Positions 52,091 to 60,411 of a stretch of 64,000 nt of DNA are shown one piece after another (the stretch's first letter is position 1; each line of letters opens with the position of its first letter). The notes below the pieces were generated by a model, which worked only from the letters and a program-made list of their open reading frames with translations, was not told the DNA's origin and made no database searches. Source of the DNA: Gammaproteobacteria bacterium (lineage in GTDB: Bacteria > Pseudomonadota > Gammaproteobacteria > Competibacterales > Competibacteraceae); the NCBI GenBank assembly GCA_024235035.1, contig JACKNE010000012.1, positions 1-64,000 on the forward strand, written 5' to 3'. The position numbers and the translations under genes were made by a program.

Positions 52091-52995
52091 TGACAGATAA
52101 ACGCTTCTATCTGGAGGCCTTGGGCATCCCGCTGTGGTTGCCACGTCCAAATCACCCCTCTTTGACCAGAGAGGGGCATACCGATGACCACTCTCCGCGC
52201 CCGCTAATGGAAGAGGCTTCGGAGGTAAGGGCATCTGATTCCCCTCCCCCGCCAGCGGCAAAGAGACCGGAGATGAGGGCAGATACCGATTCGCCTCCCG
52301 ACGACTGGATACCGCCCATGGATGATGATTGGGAACCGGTTTTCGAAAGCGACGACAACGATCTCGCTCCCGCGCCGCCCATGAGCCGCGAGACGCGCAT
52401 CGCCCGCATGGACTGGGAAGGACTCAAGGCGGAAGCCCGTCAATGCGCTGCTTGCGAGTTATGCGCCACGCGCACTCAGGTGGTCTTCGGCGTCGGCGAC
52501 CATCAGGCTGAATGGCTGGTCATCGGCGAAGCACCGGGGGCGGATGAAGACCGGCAGGGTGAGCCATTCGTTGGGCGGGCCGGCAAGCTGCTAAATCCCA
52601 TGCTGTTAGCGATTGGCTTGCAGCGCGAGCAGGTGTATATCGCGAATATCCTGAAATGCCGCCCGCCGCAAAACCGAGAGCCCACACCAGCGGAAGCGGC
52701 GCAATGCCGCCCGTTTCTACAGCGACAAATCGAGCTGATTCAACCTCGCATCATTCTCGCCGTGGGCCGGATCGCCGCCCAAAATTTACTAGAAACCGAT
52801 ACGCAGATAGGCAAGCTGCGTGGTCGAGTGCATCGCTTCGGCGCATCACGCATTCCACTGGTAGTCACTTATCACCCGGCTTATCTGTTACGCTCGCCTC
52901 GTGAAAAGCGTAAAGCCTGGGATGATCTACGCTTGGCGCGCCGCACCCTAGCGACCGAGCCACTCGGCCCAGCCCGGAGATCCATCGATCCATGA
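52090..52995 (+). CDS. Uracil-DNA glycosylase, family 4/5 (Fe-S type)
   Basis: Removes uracil from DNA. Only the C-terminal two thirds are conserved: CAACELCATRTQVVFGVGD with two cluster cysteines, LVIGEAPGADEDRQGEPFVG as active-site loop, ILKCRPPQNREPTPAEAAQC with the other two cysteines, and VTYHPAYLLRSP with the second active-site motif. The four Cys fit a 4Fe-4S cluster. The first about 110 residues are low complexity, rich in Pro, Asp and Glu, and partly encoded by a palindromic element (52155-52176). The start overlaps the leuA stop and the end overlaps rimI (ATGA). Confidence 0.9.
   Translation: MTDKRFYLEALGIPLWLPRPNHPSLTREGHTDDHSPRPLMEEASEVRASDSPPPPAAKRPEMRADTDSPPDDWIPPMDDDWEPVFESDDNDLAPAPPMSRETRIARMDWEGLKAEARQCAACELCATRTQVVFGVGDHQAEWLVIGEAPGADEDRQGEPFVGRAGKLLNPMLLAIGLQREQVYIANILKCRPPQNREPTPAEAAQCRPFLQRQIELIQPRIILAVGRIAAQNLLETDTQIGKLRGRVHRFGASRIPLVVTYHPAYLLRSPREKRKAWDDLRLARRTLATEPLGPARRSIDP
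52155..52176. repeat. CT-rich palindromic element, copy 5 (inside uracil-DNA glycosylase)
   Basis: CCCCTCT (52155-52161) pairs exactly with AGAGGGG (52170-52176). It is translated in frame as part of the low-complexity N-terminal region (HPSLTREG) of the glycosylase, where an insertion would be tolerated. Confidence 0.5.
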
Positions 52996-53477
52996 ATGCA
53001 TTGCCCATGATGGCGTCGCAGGAACAACCCGGCATCAACCAATTCCGCAAGATGCTCTATGCCGATTTGCGGGAAATCCTCAGCATTGAAAAACGCGCCT
53101 ACAACTTCTGCTGGACCGAAACCATTTTTCGTGACTGCATTCGAGCCGATTATCACTGCCGGGTACTGGAAATCCCGCACAGTTTCATTCAAGCCTACGG
53201 GGTCATGTCAATCGCCGTCGGCGAAGCACATATTTTCAATCTCTGTGTACGACCGGAATTACAAAGACGCGGCTTGGCGCGACGCATGCTTAATCATCTG
53301 CTGGAACTCGCGCTCGCGGCTGAAACGCAAACGATTTTCCTCGAAGTCCGCGCTTCGAATACCCCAGCTTTACGGCTCTACCAAGCCGCTGGTTTCTGCG
53401 AGATCGGCGTTCGATCAGGTTACTATCCCGCAGCCAAAGGCCGTGAGGATGCGCTGATCATGGCCAAGGAACTTTGA
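52992..53477 (+). CDS. rimI: Ribosomal protein S18-alanine N-acetyltransferase RimI
   Basis: A GNAT acetyltransferase of 161 residues that acetylates the N-terminus of protein S18. It has the acetyl-CoA loop VRPELQRRGLARRML, LEVRASNTPALRLYQAAGF as in RimI, and GRREDAL-like YYPAAKGREDALIMAKEL at the end. The start overlaps the glycosylase stop (ATGA). The first about 20 residues are variable; an internal ATG at residue 21 could also serve. Confidence 0.9.
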   Translation: MNALPMMASQEQPGINQFRKMLYADLREILSIEKRAYNFCWTETIFRDCIRADYHCRVLEIPHSFIQAYGVMSIAVGEAHIFNLCVRPELQRRGLARRMLNHLLELALAAETQTIFLEVRASNTPALRLYQAAGFCEIGVRSGYYPAAKGREDALIMAKEL

Positions 53478-53546
53478 GCAATGCCATTCTTCTTCAGCTA
53501 ATTCCCCAGCAAGTCAGCATCCTCTTGCTGTGTGCGCCCGACTGAC

Positions 53547-53861
53547 TCAACCTTCCTGAGCACACTGCATAGGACCGCGCGTCATAAACGTGCCGGCTTT
53601 CATAGTTTCCTGAACTGTCATCTCCGCACGCAGCTTCGCAGTGACCGCCTCATCCTGACGAAGCACAGCGACCACGAAATCGAATCCCTTGGGTGAAAGC
53701 TCCTGTTTCGCTTTACGGGCGGTGCATTCACACATCGGACGTTCAATATTAGTCGCCGACAAACAGGCTTCGACGAAAGCGTCCATATCATCCGCAACCA
53801 CGACTTGATGCATCGACAAAAGGAAACTGCTTACGACAATGGCAAACAACGATCTCTGCAT
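53547..53861 (-). CDS. Small secreted protein of unknown function, Cys-rich
   Basis: From the ATG at 53861 the product has a signal peptide (MQRSLFAIVVSSFLLSM) with cleavage likely after VVVA, leaving a mature protein of about 85 residues. It contains four cysteines (ACLSATN, CEC, and QCAQ near the end), so two disulfides are possible in the periplasm. The longer frame to 53927 overlaps the SDR gene and hides the signal, so it is not used. I recognise no family. It may be the last gene of the minus-strand group. Confidence 0.6.
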   Translation of the reverse strand: MQRSLFAIVVSSFLLSMHQVVVADDMDAFVEACLSATNIERPMCECTARKAKQELSPKGFDFVVAVLRQDEAVTAKLRAEMTVQETMKAGTFMTRGPMQCAQEG

Positions 53862-53904
53862 GGTTCTACTCTCAATTGGTGATCGAAAATGCAAGAAAAT
53901 ACAT

Positions 53905-54669
53905 TCAGATGTCACGACTGATGGCAAACGCCGAGAACGCTTGGCATACCGGCATCACTTCGACGCTGTTGATATTGACGTGCGGCGGGCGAGTCGCCGC
54001 CCAGAAAACGGTGTCGGCGATATCCTCCGACTGTAACGGGTGAGCGCCTTCGTAGACCTGAGCCGCTTTACCGTCATCGCCCTTGAACCGCACCAACGAA
54101 AATTCGCTTTCCGCCATACCAGGCTCGATGTTGGTCACCCGCACCCGGGTCCCCAGCAGATCGGCGCGCAGATTGCGCGAAAACTGCTTGACGAAGGCTT
54201 TGGTGGCGCCATAGGCATTGCCGCCCGGATAGGGATAGGTGCCCGCCACCGATCCAATATTGATCACATGGCCACGGTTACGCTCAACCATGCCGGGCAA
54301 AATGGCGCGAGTGCAGAACAGCAACCCCTTGATATTCGTGTCCACCATGTCATGCCAATCCTGCATATGGCAACGCTGAGCAGGCTCCAATCCGAGCGCC
54401 AGCCCGGCATTGTTGACCAGCAGATCGATCTCGGCGAATTCCGCCGGCAGGGCAACGACCGCTGCATTGACCGCCGCCTCATCGCGAACGTCGAGCGGAA
54501 AGGCGTACACCGGCGCGATGGTGGACAATTCAGCGCGCAATGCATCCAAGCGCTCCTGACGTCTTCCACAAAGGATCAAACGCCAGCCTTCAGCAGCGAA
54601 ACGGCGCGCGCAAGCGGCGCCAAACCCGGAGGTGGCGCCAGTGATAAAGGTAATTTGCGACATGGACAT
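53905..54669 (-). CDS. SDR oxidoreductase, YdfG-like (3-hydroxy acid dehydrogenase type)
   Basis: 254-residue short-chain dehydrogenase. NADP-binding TGATSGFGAACARRF, LVNNAGLALGLEP, GSVAGTYPYPGGNAYGATKA with the YxxxK catalytic pair, and FKGDDGKAAQVYEGA. It matches E. coli YdfG along its whole length, including HVNINSVEVMPV; YdfG oxidises 3-hydroxy acids and L-allo-threonine and reduces malonic semialdehyde. It follows the PdxA-like gene by 21 nt. Confidence 0.9.
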   Translation of the reverse strand: MSMSQITFITGATSGFGAACARRFAAEGWRLILCGRRQERLDALRAELSTIAPVYAFPLDVRDEAAVNAAVVALPAEFAEIDLLVNNAGLALGLEPAQRCHMQDWHDMVDTNIKGLLFCTRAILPGMVERNRGHVINIGSVAGTYPYPGGNAYGATKAFVKQFSRNLRADLLGTRVRVTNIEPGMAESEFSLVRFKGDDGKAAQVYEGAHPLQSEDIADTVFWAATRPPHVNINSVEVMPVCQAFSAFAISRDI

Positions 54670-54690
54670 GGACTCCTTATCGAAGATGAT

Positions 54691-55752
54691 TTATGCCTGC
54701 TCCAGTACAGAGGTCGGCTCGGCAACCGGTCGCTCTCGATAGTCGCGCGCATATACTCCAGCCAATCGAATGGCTTCCGCCATGCTCAACGGATTGGCTT
54801 GGCCGGAGCCCGCCAAATCGAAAGCCGTGCCATGATCCACCGAGGTACGAATGAAAGGCAAGCCGATCGTAACCGAGATAGTGCGATAGAAATCAACCAT
54901 TTTAGTCGCGATATGCCCTTGATCGTGATAAAGCGACAATACGGCGTCGAACGCTCCTTGGCGAGCAAGATGAAACACTGAATCAGCCGCGATGGGGCCG
55001 GCGACATCAAGACCGAGGGCGCGGGCATCAGCGATTGCTGGTTCCAGCACGCGCACTTCCTCACGACCGAACAGACCATGTTCGCCACAGTGGGGATTAA
55101 GTCCGGCCACCGCCAGCCTGGCGCGCGAAAGTCCAAGCGCCTTCAACGCTTCGGTGCAGCGTCGCAGATAATCCAAAACCCGCTGGCGGGTGACCAGTTT
55201 GATCGCGCCAGCCAGGGAAACATGCCGGCTCAGGAAAAAAACCTTCAGGTCGAGCACCTGGAACAGCGTCAGCGGATCGGCCACGCCAGTCAACCGACCC
55301 AACAGCTCAGTGTGGCCGATGTCCTGAATGCCCGCGGCCTTGAAAGCTTCCTTGTTGATCGGAGGCGTAGCCAGCGCATCGACCTGGCCTGCTTGGCACA
55401 AGGCGACCGCTTTCTCGATGAACTCGCAGGCAGCACGACCGGCTCTTGCCTGCGCTTGGCCAAAGGGTATCCACTTGGCATCGATGTTGGCCAAATCTAT
55501 CAAATCGATGCTTCCAGCTTGGTAGCGACCTTTGGCGGGATCGGTGACGACGCAAATATCCACATGGCTCAGGCCAGCGATCCGCAAGGCGCGCCGCAAG
55601 GCGCTGGATTCTCCAATCACCAACGGTCGCACCGTTGCATAGATCGCCGGTTGCGCCAGCGCCATGACGACGATTTCCGGACCGACGCCGGCGATGTCGC
55701 CCAAAGGGATACCGATGATGCTTCTGTCTGTTGCCAGTCTGTCGTTTGCCAT
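54691..55752 (-). CDS. PdxA family dehydrogenase, PdxA2-like
   Basis: A 353-residue NAD-dependent, metal-binding decarboxylating dehydrogenase. The metal ligands are in GHTELLG, GLNPHCGEHGLFG and YHDQGHIATKM, and RTSVDHGTAFDLAGSG is the family signature. Details fit PdxA2 (4-phospho-erythronate/threonate dehydrogenase) better than PdxA proper: TPPINKEAF, HDQGHI and HGTAFD, where PdxA has a different residue set around each. The usual PdxA2 partner kinase is not in the window. Vitamin B6 synthesis from 4-phosphohydroxythreonine cannot be excluded. Next to it, in the divergent unit, is pdxST. Confidence 0.82.
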   Translation of the reverse strand: MANDRLATDRSIIGIPLGDIAGVGPEIVVMALAQPAIYATVRPLVIGESSALRRALRIAGLSHVDICVVTDPAKGRYQAGSIDLIDLANIDAKWIPFGQAQARAGRAACEFIEKAVALCQAGQVDALATPPINKEAFKAAGIQDIGHTELLGRLTGVADPLTLFQVLDLKVFFLSRHVSLAGAIKLVTRQRVLDYLRRCTEALKALGLSRARLAVAGLNPHCGEHGLFGREEVRVLEPAIADARALGLDVAGPIAADSVFHLARQGAFDAVLSLYHDQGHIATKMVDFYRTISVTIGLPFIRTSVDHGTAFDLAGSGQANPLSMAEAIRLAGVYARDYRERPVAEPTSVLEQA

Positions 55753-55809
55753 ATCCTTAACCTTGTCGCTGTGCGAAAACGGTATTGAGCCATGGATTTT
55801 TGGAGTCAG

Positions 55810-57807
55810 CTAAGGCGACTCCACTCTCGCCAACCAAACCGCAACGGCTTCTGCGAGCTGTTGCTGTTCCCCTGTAGGCAAGCCGATAGGATCAAAACGC
55901 CAGCGCTGGTGCCAACGAAGCATGTCTACCATGCTGGGCATCTCCCAGACACCGATCCGGCGCAACCAGTTTTCCAAGGTTTCGCCAAGTGGGCGAGAAC
56001 CCCGGTGGACGGCGATTTGATCCAGCACCTGGTAAAATGGCGATTCCACGCCGGGTCGAACCGTGATCGGCGCCGATTTTTTGATCGCTGACCGGTGTAT
56101 CTGCTGCCGACGCAGTAAACGCCAGAACAGAATCGCCGCCAGCAATCCTACCAAGCCCCATAACCAGCGATTGTCACCCTCCTCCCCCGTGATTTCCCGC
56201 CAGCGCCAGCGGTTGAATTGATAGTTCAGCCAGTCCCAGAGATCGCCAAGACCTTGATACCAAGGCGTCCGTGACTCCTCGAAGCTCGTCCAGTCTGGAG
56301 GGGTGGCGTCGAGGTCCTGCCAGCGGCCAGCGATCCAGGCTAGCGCCCAAGCATGTGCATGACGGCGACGAGCAATGTAGCTCCCTTCCAGCGGACTGTA
56401 TTCGGATACCGAAAAGCCGGTGGCATACCGAGCCGGCACTCCAGCGGCGCGCAATAACAATACAGCGGCGGTGGCAAAATACTCGCAATGCCCAGCTTTT
56501 GCCTGGAGCAGGAAGGTTTCCAGGGCGGTCTGGCCCGTTGCCGGCGCGGGCAAGTCCAGACTATAGCGGAATTGACCGAGCAGGAAGGCACGCACCTTGG
56601 CGGCGACGACGGCGGGTGACTGGCCGATCAAGCCCAGTTCTCCCGCCAATCGCTGCAAGGTAACCTGCTCGCGGCGCGGCAGAGCCAGATCGAGTTCCTC
56701 CCCATCCCAACTCTCCCTCGCGAGGGGGGAAGGCGCCTTAATATCTGGAGCGTATTGGACTTTGTAACGGACCAATCCGGGACCCTCTCTGGCCTTGAGC
56801 GCGCCCAACGTGTTGATTTCCAAATCGCCGACCGGTAGTTCCTCCAGTCGCCAAGCGCCCGGCGGCAGCGGTAGCATCCCTGCGCCCCGCCGCAACTCCA
56901 GGATGATGGACACATGACGGGATTGGCCTTCCGAGGCTGTATTCAGCCACCACTGACGGCCATCGTCAGTCGGAGTGAGACGGGTGAAGCGGGTATCTCG
57001 CGCACGCCAAACATTGTCAAAGTAACTATTATAGCTGGCGGCGCGCAACAGCCACCGTCCGCGCTCGCCAGGCATGGGTTGGAGCCGCAACACGACCCGG
57101 TCGGATAACTTCAACTCACCAATATCGCCCAACGCGGTGCTGCTACGATAAGGATCGAAATCCACCAACCAGTCCTGAAACCATTCGGCATAGCGATCTT
57201 CCATGGCCAGTTGAAACCGGTGTAAGCCAAGACTCAGTGGCCAAGCGGCGCAACCGGCGACCAGAGCTAAGGTCACGGCCAGCGGCCAGCGATAGCGCCG
57301 AGGTCGGGCCGCGATCAATAGCCAAAGCAACAGCGGTCCCGCGCCGAATAAGTAGCCAGATTGCATGGTCACGCTGGCCGCCAGCAGGCAGACGGTGAAA
57401 TAAGCGAGGTCCAGTTTCAAAGGTTGCCAAGCCAATTGCCTGCTGGAATGACGCAAGGAGTAGAACAGGTGACCGACCCGAAAGGCTCCAGCAGTGGAAT
57501 AGCGTTGAATCGCCAGTGGCGGAAACAGCAACAGCGGAAACCAACTGGCCAGAGTGTAGAGATGCGTCGCCAACGGCGGTTGGTTGAGATAGCGGATAAA
57601 CAGCAAGATCAGCGCCCCAACCCATAACAGGGTGGTGAGATCGATGACCCGCACCAACGCTTTATCATCCAATGACCAGCGCCAATTCGTCCAAGGCGCC
57701 CATTCCAGAACAAGCGCCATCGGTAGCGCTAGCGGCCACCATTCGGTGCGCCAGCTCCAGAACAGCAGGGCGGCGGCCAGCAGACCGGCTGGGAGATTCA
57801 GCATCAT
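55810..57807 (-). CDS. TgpA-type membrane transglutaminase (DUF3488/DUF4129)
   Basis: 665 residues. About six N-terminal membrane helices (to about residue 190) form the DUF3488 part. A periplasmic transglutaminase-like domain follows with the catalytic triad: Cys in KAGHCEYFATAAVLLLRAAG, His in RRRHAHAWALAWI, and Asp in WQDLDATPPDW. One more membrane helix near residue 560 and a DUF4129 tail end the protein. TgpA of Pseudomonas is an essential protein of this type; function uncertain. A palindromic element (56715-56726) is read in frame as PSPLARE between strands. Third gene of the moxR-DUF58-TgpA set. Confidence 0.92.
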   Translation of the reverse strand: MMLNLPAGLLAAALLFWSWRTEWWPLALPMALVLEWAPWTNWRWSLDDKALVRVIDLTTLLWVGALILLFIRYLNQPPLATHLYTLASWFPLLLFPPLAIQRYSTAGAFRVGHLFYSLRHSSRQLAWQPLKLDLAYFTVCLLAASVTMQSGYLFGAGPLLLWLLIAARPRRYRWPLAVTLALVAGCAAWPLSLGLHRFQLAMEDRYAEWFQDWLVDFDPYRSSTALGDIGELKLSDRVVLRLQPMPGERGRWLLRAASYNSYFDNVWRARDTRFTRLTPTDDGRQWWLNTASEGQSRHVSIILELRRGAGMLPLPPGAWRLEELPVGDLEINTLGALKAREGPGLVRYKVQYAPDIKAPSPLARESWDGEELDLALPRREQVTLQRLAGELGLIGQSPAVVAAKVRAFLLGQFRYSLDLPAPATGQTALETFLLQAKAGHCEYFATAAVLLLRAAGVPARYATGFSVSEYSPLEGSYIARRRHAHAWALAWIAGRWQDLDATPPDWTSFEESRTPWYQGLGDLWDWLNYQFNRWRWREITGEEGDNRWLWGLVGLLAAILFWRLLRRQQIHRSAIKKSAPITVRPGVESPFYQVLDQIAVHRGSRPLGETLENWLRRIGVWEMPSMVDMLRWHQRWRFDPIGLPTGEQQQLAEAVAVWLARVESP
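56715..56726. repeat. CT-rich palindromic element, copy 6 (inside the TgpA gene)
   Basis: CCCTCGCGAGGG is a perfect 12-bp palindrome. The surrounding arms (CCCCATCCCAACTCTCCCTC before it) are the best example of the CT-rich pattern shared with the copies near 5001, 27970, 32177, 37216 and 52155. It is translated in frame in a linker before the transglutaminase core. Confidence 0.55.
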
Positions 57808-57940
57808 CAGAGCGTGCTCTCCTGCCTGGCAACAGCAGCTGGCTTACTGACAGAGGGCGTTTGGAAATTCACAGATAGCGCCCCTGGGTGATTTGTCGCT
57901 ATTCATCGACTGGTTTAGGACTGCTATAGTGAGCACTCGG

Positions 57941-59326
57941 TTAAAGCCCCAACCGAGACAATTCCGTCGCCAGCGTTTCCGCTGTGGCGACCCGAACACC
58001 CGATACTGGCGGCGCACTCAGCGGACCGATGACCAGCACCACGGTTTCCACGCCCTGTCCACGCAGCCAGTCCAGCAATTGCTGTCGCTCCGCATCCCAA
58101 TCCAGCAGCACACAAACGCAGGCGCTCAGTTCAGCTGCATGACCGGTGATCATCGAAAGTAACTGGGAAAAAGGCTGATCCCAACGCGGCGTGACGCACG
58201 CTAGCACTTCCAGCAATTGCGTCGTCTGACCCAGGCCACGCCCGGCGGTGAAACAGTAGGCCCGATCGCCGACGAACAGCAGATCCAGCAGCGCCTCTGG
58301 GCCGCGTTCGGCGATGGCAATGGAAGCGGCGGCGGATACGGCGGCTTCAAATCGCGTGTCGTCGACGCCGATAGCACAGTTGTCCAGCAACAGTCCATAG
58401 CGGACGAAGAACTCGTCCTGGAATTCCTTGACAATCGGTTCGCCGCGCTTGGCAAAGCTGCGCCAGTGAATGCGCCGCGGCGGATCACCGGGTCGGTAGT
58501 CACGCAGTCCAACAAATTCATCCTCCTCACCGACGGACTGCGCCAGATGGACTCCACCACGCTGATAACGCCGACCATCGTGAAAATGTAGTGGTGGGAC
58601 TGGGTAACAGCGCGGCAGCACCAGCAACCGATCGGCCAGCGGTTGGCGGAACAGTCGTCGCCATAACCCCAGCGGGTCAGGGCGTCCAAAGCGCAGCGCG
58701 GCGAACTCCAGCCAGCCCCGACGTAGGGGCGTCAGTGTCAGTTCCATTTCGGTCACCGCGCCGGGCGGCAAGGTGGATATGGGTTGCATGGTATTATGCG
58801 CCCCACGTGCCCAAGCAGTGCGCTGACTCCACGGAGTCAGTGTCAGTTCCGCTTCGGTCGCTGCACCAGGCGGTAAGGTGGGTACGGGTTGCATGGCATT
58901 ATATGCTCCACGCGCCCAGGCAGTGCGCTGACTCCATTGGCGATAGGTGAGAAATCGTTCCCAGCGTGCAGAGAAATTGGAGGGTTCATACAATTCATCG
59001 AATACGCTGAGGTCATGTTGAGTCTGGACGCTATGATTGCGTAAGCGTAGCCGGTAGCGCAGTAATTGACCAACCGTGGCGCAGCGCGGTAAGCGGCGCT
59101 CGGCGGTCACGGGCAGCTTGCCAAAACGACTGGCAAACAAAGCAGTGACGAACAGCAGGCTCAATAACGCAAACAGCTGATAGGTCATGCCAACCCGGGT
59201 ATTGATTCCAAAGACACCTGCCGCTATCCAGCCACCCAGCAGCCAGCCGCCTAACGGCGTCAAACGCTGGCGTAGGCCATGACTGAGGCGGTCGACTCGG
59301 CGGTAGAGATGAAACAGGGGGCGCAT
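57941..59326 (-). CDS. DUF58 protein with an internal 35-residue duplication
   Basis: 461 residues. Two membrane helices near the N-terminus (about residues 24-42 and 50-66) precede the DUF58 domain: YQRGGVHLAQSVGEEDEFVGL runs into LRDYRPGDPPRRIHWRSFAKR, the signature of the family. Residues 131-165 and 166-200 are near-identical tandem copies starting WSQRTAWARGA and ending LTLTP; one is extra relative to the usual family layout, which goes from this loop straight into LRRGW. The frame is preserved. MoxR-DUF58-TgpA sets are thought to form an envelope-linked module. It begins 3 nt behind moxR. Confidence 0.92.
   Translation of the reverse strand: MRPLFHLYRRVDRLSHGLRQRLTPLGGWLLGGWIAAGVFGINTRVGMTYQLFALLSLLFVTALFASRFGKLPVTAERRLPRCATVGQLLRYRLRLRNHSVQTQHDLSVFDELYEPSNFSARWERFLTYRQWSQRTAWARGAYNAMQPVPTLPPGAATEAELTLTPWSQRTAWARGAHNTMQPISTLPPGAVTEMELTLTPLRRGWLEFAALRFGRPDPLGLWRRLFRQPLADRLLVLPRCYPVPPLHFHDGRRYQRGGVHLAQSVGEEDEFVGLRDYRPGDPPRRIHWRSFAKRGEPIVKEFQDEFFVRYGLLLDNCAIGVDDTRFEAAVSAAASIAIAERGPEALLDLLFVGDRAYCFTAGRGLGQTTQLLEVLACVTPRWDQPFSQLLSMITGHAAELSACVCVLLDWDAERQQLLDWLRGQGVETVVLVIGPLSAPPVSGVRVATAETLATELSRLGL
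58727..58936 (-). repeat. 105-bp in-frame tandem duplication in the DUF58 gene
   Basis: The segments 58832-58936 and 58727-58831 are about 90 percent alike by eye. They encode 35 residues each, differing at a few positions (YNAMQPVP against HNTMQPIS, AATEAE against VTEMEL). The divergence indicates that the copy is not fresh. Confidence 0.9.
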
Positions 59327-59329
59327 CGG

Positions 59330-60259
59330 CTAAACCGGGGTCGCGACCTGCCTGAGCACATCACCCGCTACCATCTCGGCAGTCAGGCCGCCAAATTGCG
59401 CCTGGGAATCAAGCTTCAGACGATGGGCTAGCACTGGAAGCGCCAGCTCTTGAATGTGATCCGGCGTCACGAAATCCAATCCGTCGAATAAAGCCAGCAC
59501 TCGAGCGATCTTCATCAGCATCAGCGAAGCACGTGGACTAGCACCCATCGTTACACCTGGCGCCTTGCGAGTGGCGGCAACCAGCTCCACCAGATAACGG
59601 CTCACTTCATCACTGATGCGAATGGCTGTGGCGGCTTGCCGCAAGTCCTCCAATGCGACGCGGTCGATGCAAGCGTGCAACGCTTCCAGCGGGTGCCGCT
59701 CGCGTTGCGCCATCAACATCGCCATCTCCCCATCGACATCGGGATAGCCCAATCCGAAGCGCATGGCAAACCGGTCCATCTGCGCTTCTGGCAGCGGATA
59801 GGTGCCGTGAAACTCAATCGGGTTCTGGGTAGCGATCACAAAGAACCACGCGCCTAGTTCATGGCGTTGACCGTCCAAGCTGATTTGCCGCTCGCCCATC
59901 GCCTCTAATAGCGCTGCCTGGGTACGCGGCGAGGCGCGGTTGATTTCATCGGCTAGCAGCACCTCGGTGAACGCCGGCCCGCGATGCAGGCGGAATTCCT
60001 GGCGTTGCGGATCGAAAATGGACACCCCCAACAGGTCGGAAGGTAACAGATCCGGGGTAAATTGAATCCGCTGGAATTCCAGAGTCAACGAGCGGGCAAA
60101 AGCCTTCGCTAGGGTGGTCTTGCCCGTTCCCGGCAAGTCTTCCAGCAGCACATGGCCACCGGCGACAAAAGCAGCCAGCAACCAACGAAGCGTTCGGCGC
60201 TGGCCGATCATGACCGTTTCCAGATTCTCCAGCAAAATGGTGTGGGTTTCGCGGCTCAT
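59330..60259 (-). CDS. MoxR-family AAA ATPase
   Basis: Chaperone-like AAA ATPase of about 309 residues. Walker A is LEDLPGTGKTTLAKAF, Walker B LLADEINRASPRTQAALLEAM, the sensor region is FVIATQNPIEFHGTYPLPEAQ and the arginine finger GASPRASLMLMKIAR. The ATG at 60259 matches the conserved start; the frame is open to 60352. Together with DUF58 and TgpA it forms a common three-gene module. It is divergent from pdxS. Confidence 0.94.
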   Translation of the reverse strand: MSRETHTILLENLETVMIGQRRTLRWLLAAFVAGGHVLLEDLPGTGKTTLAKAFARSLTLEFQRIQFTPDLLPSDLLGVSIFDPQRQEFRLHRGPAFTEVLLADEINRASPRTQAALLEAMGERQISLDGQRHELGAWFFVIATQNPIEFHGTYPLPEAQMDRFAMRFGLGYPDVDGEMAMLMAQRERHPLEALHACIDRVALEDLRQAATAIRISDEVSRYLVELVAATRKAPGVTMGASPRASLMLMKIARVLALFDGLDFVTPDHIQELALPVLAHRLKLDSQAQFGGLTAEMVAGDVLRQVATPV

Positions 60260-60318
60260 GACGGAGAGGTCGAACAATAGGGGTGAATGATTGCAGGCTC
60301 CAGTAGTCTCAGGAATAC

Positions 60319-60353
60319 GGTGGCAAACCCCGATGGTGATATACTGCGCCACC
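60319..60353. promoter_or_regulatory. Dyad around a possible pdxS -10 box
   Basis: GGTGGC (60319-60324) and GCCACC (60348-60353) form a dyad that brackets TATACT (60340-60345), a fair -10 box. It lies about 60 nt before the pdxS start, in the spacer shared with moxR. No -35 box can be seen at the right distance, so a regulator site is only a possibility. Confidence 0.25.
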
Positions 60354-60411
60354 TACATAAACCGGCAGTTCGGACGGCGCTGGCAATACGCCCGATCCAC
60401 TGACATTTTAG

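Noticed and set aside
54040..54981. 313-codon open frame on the plus strand
   Set aside because: Antisense to the SDR and PdxA-like genes, both of which have intact active sites.
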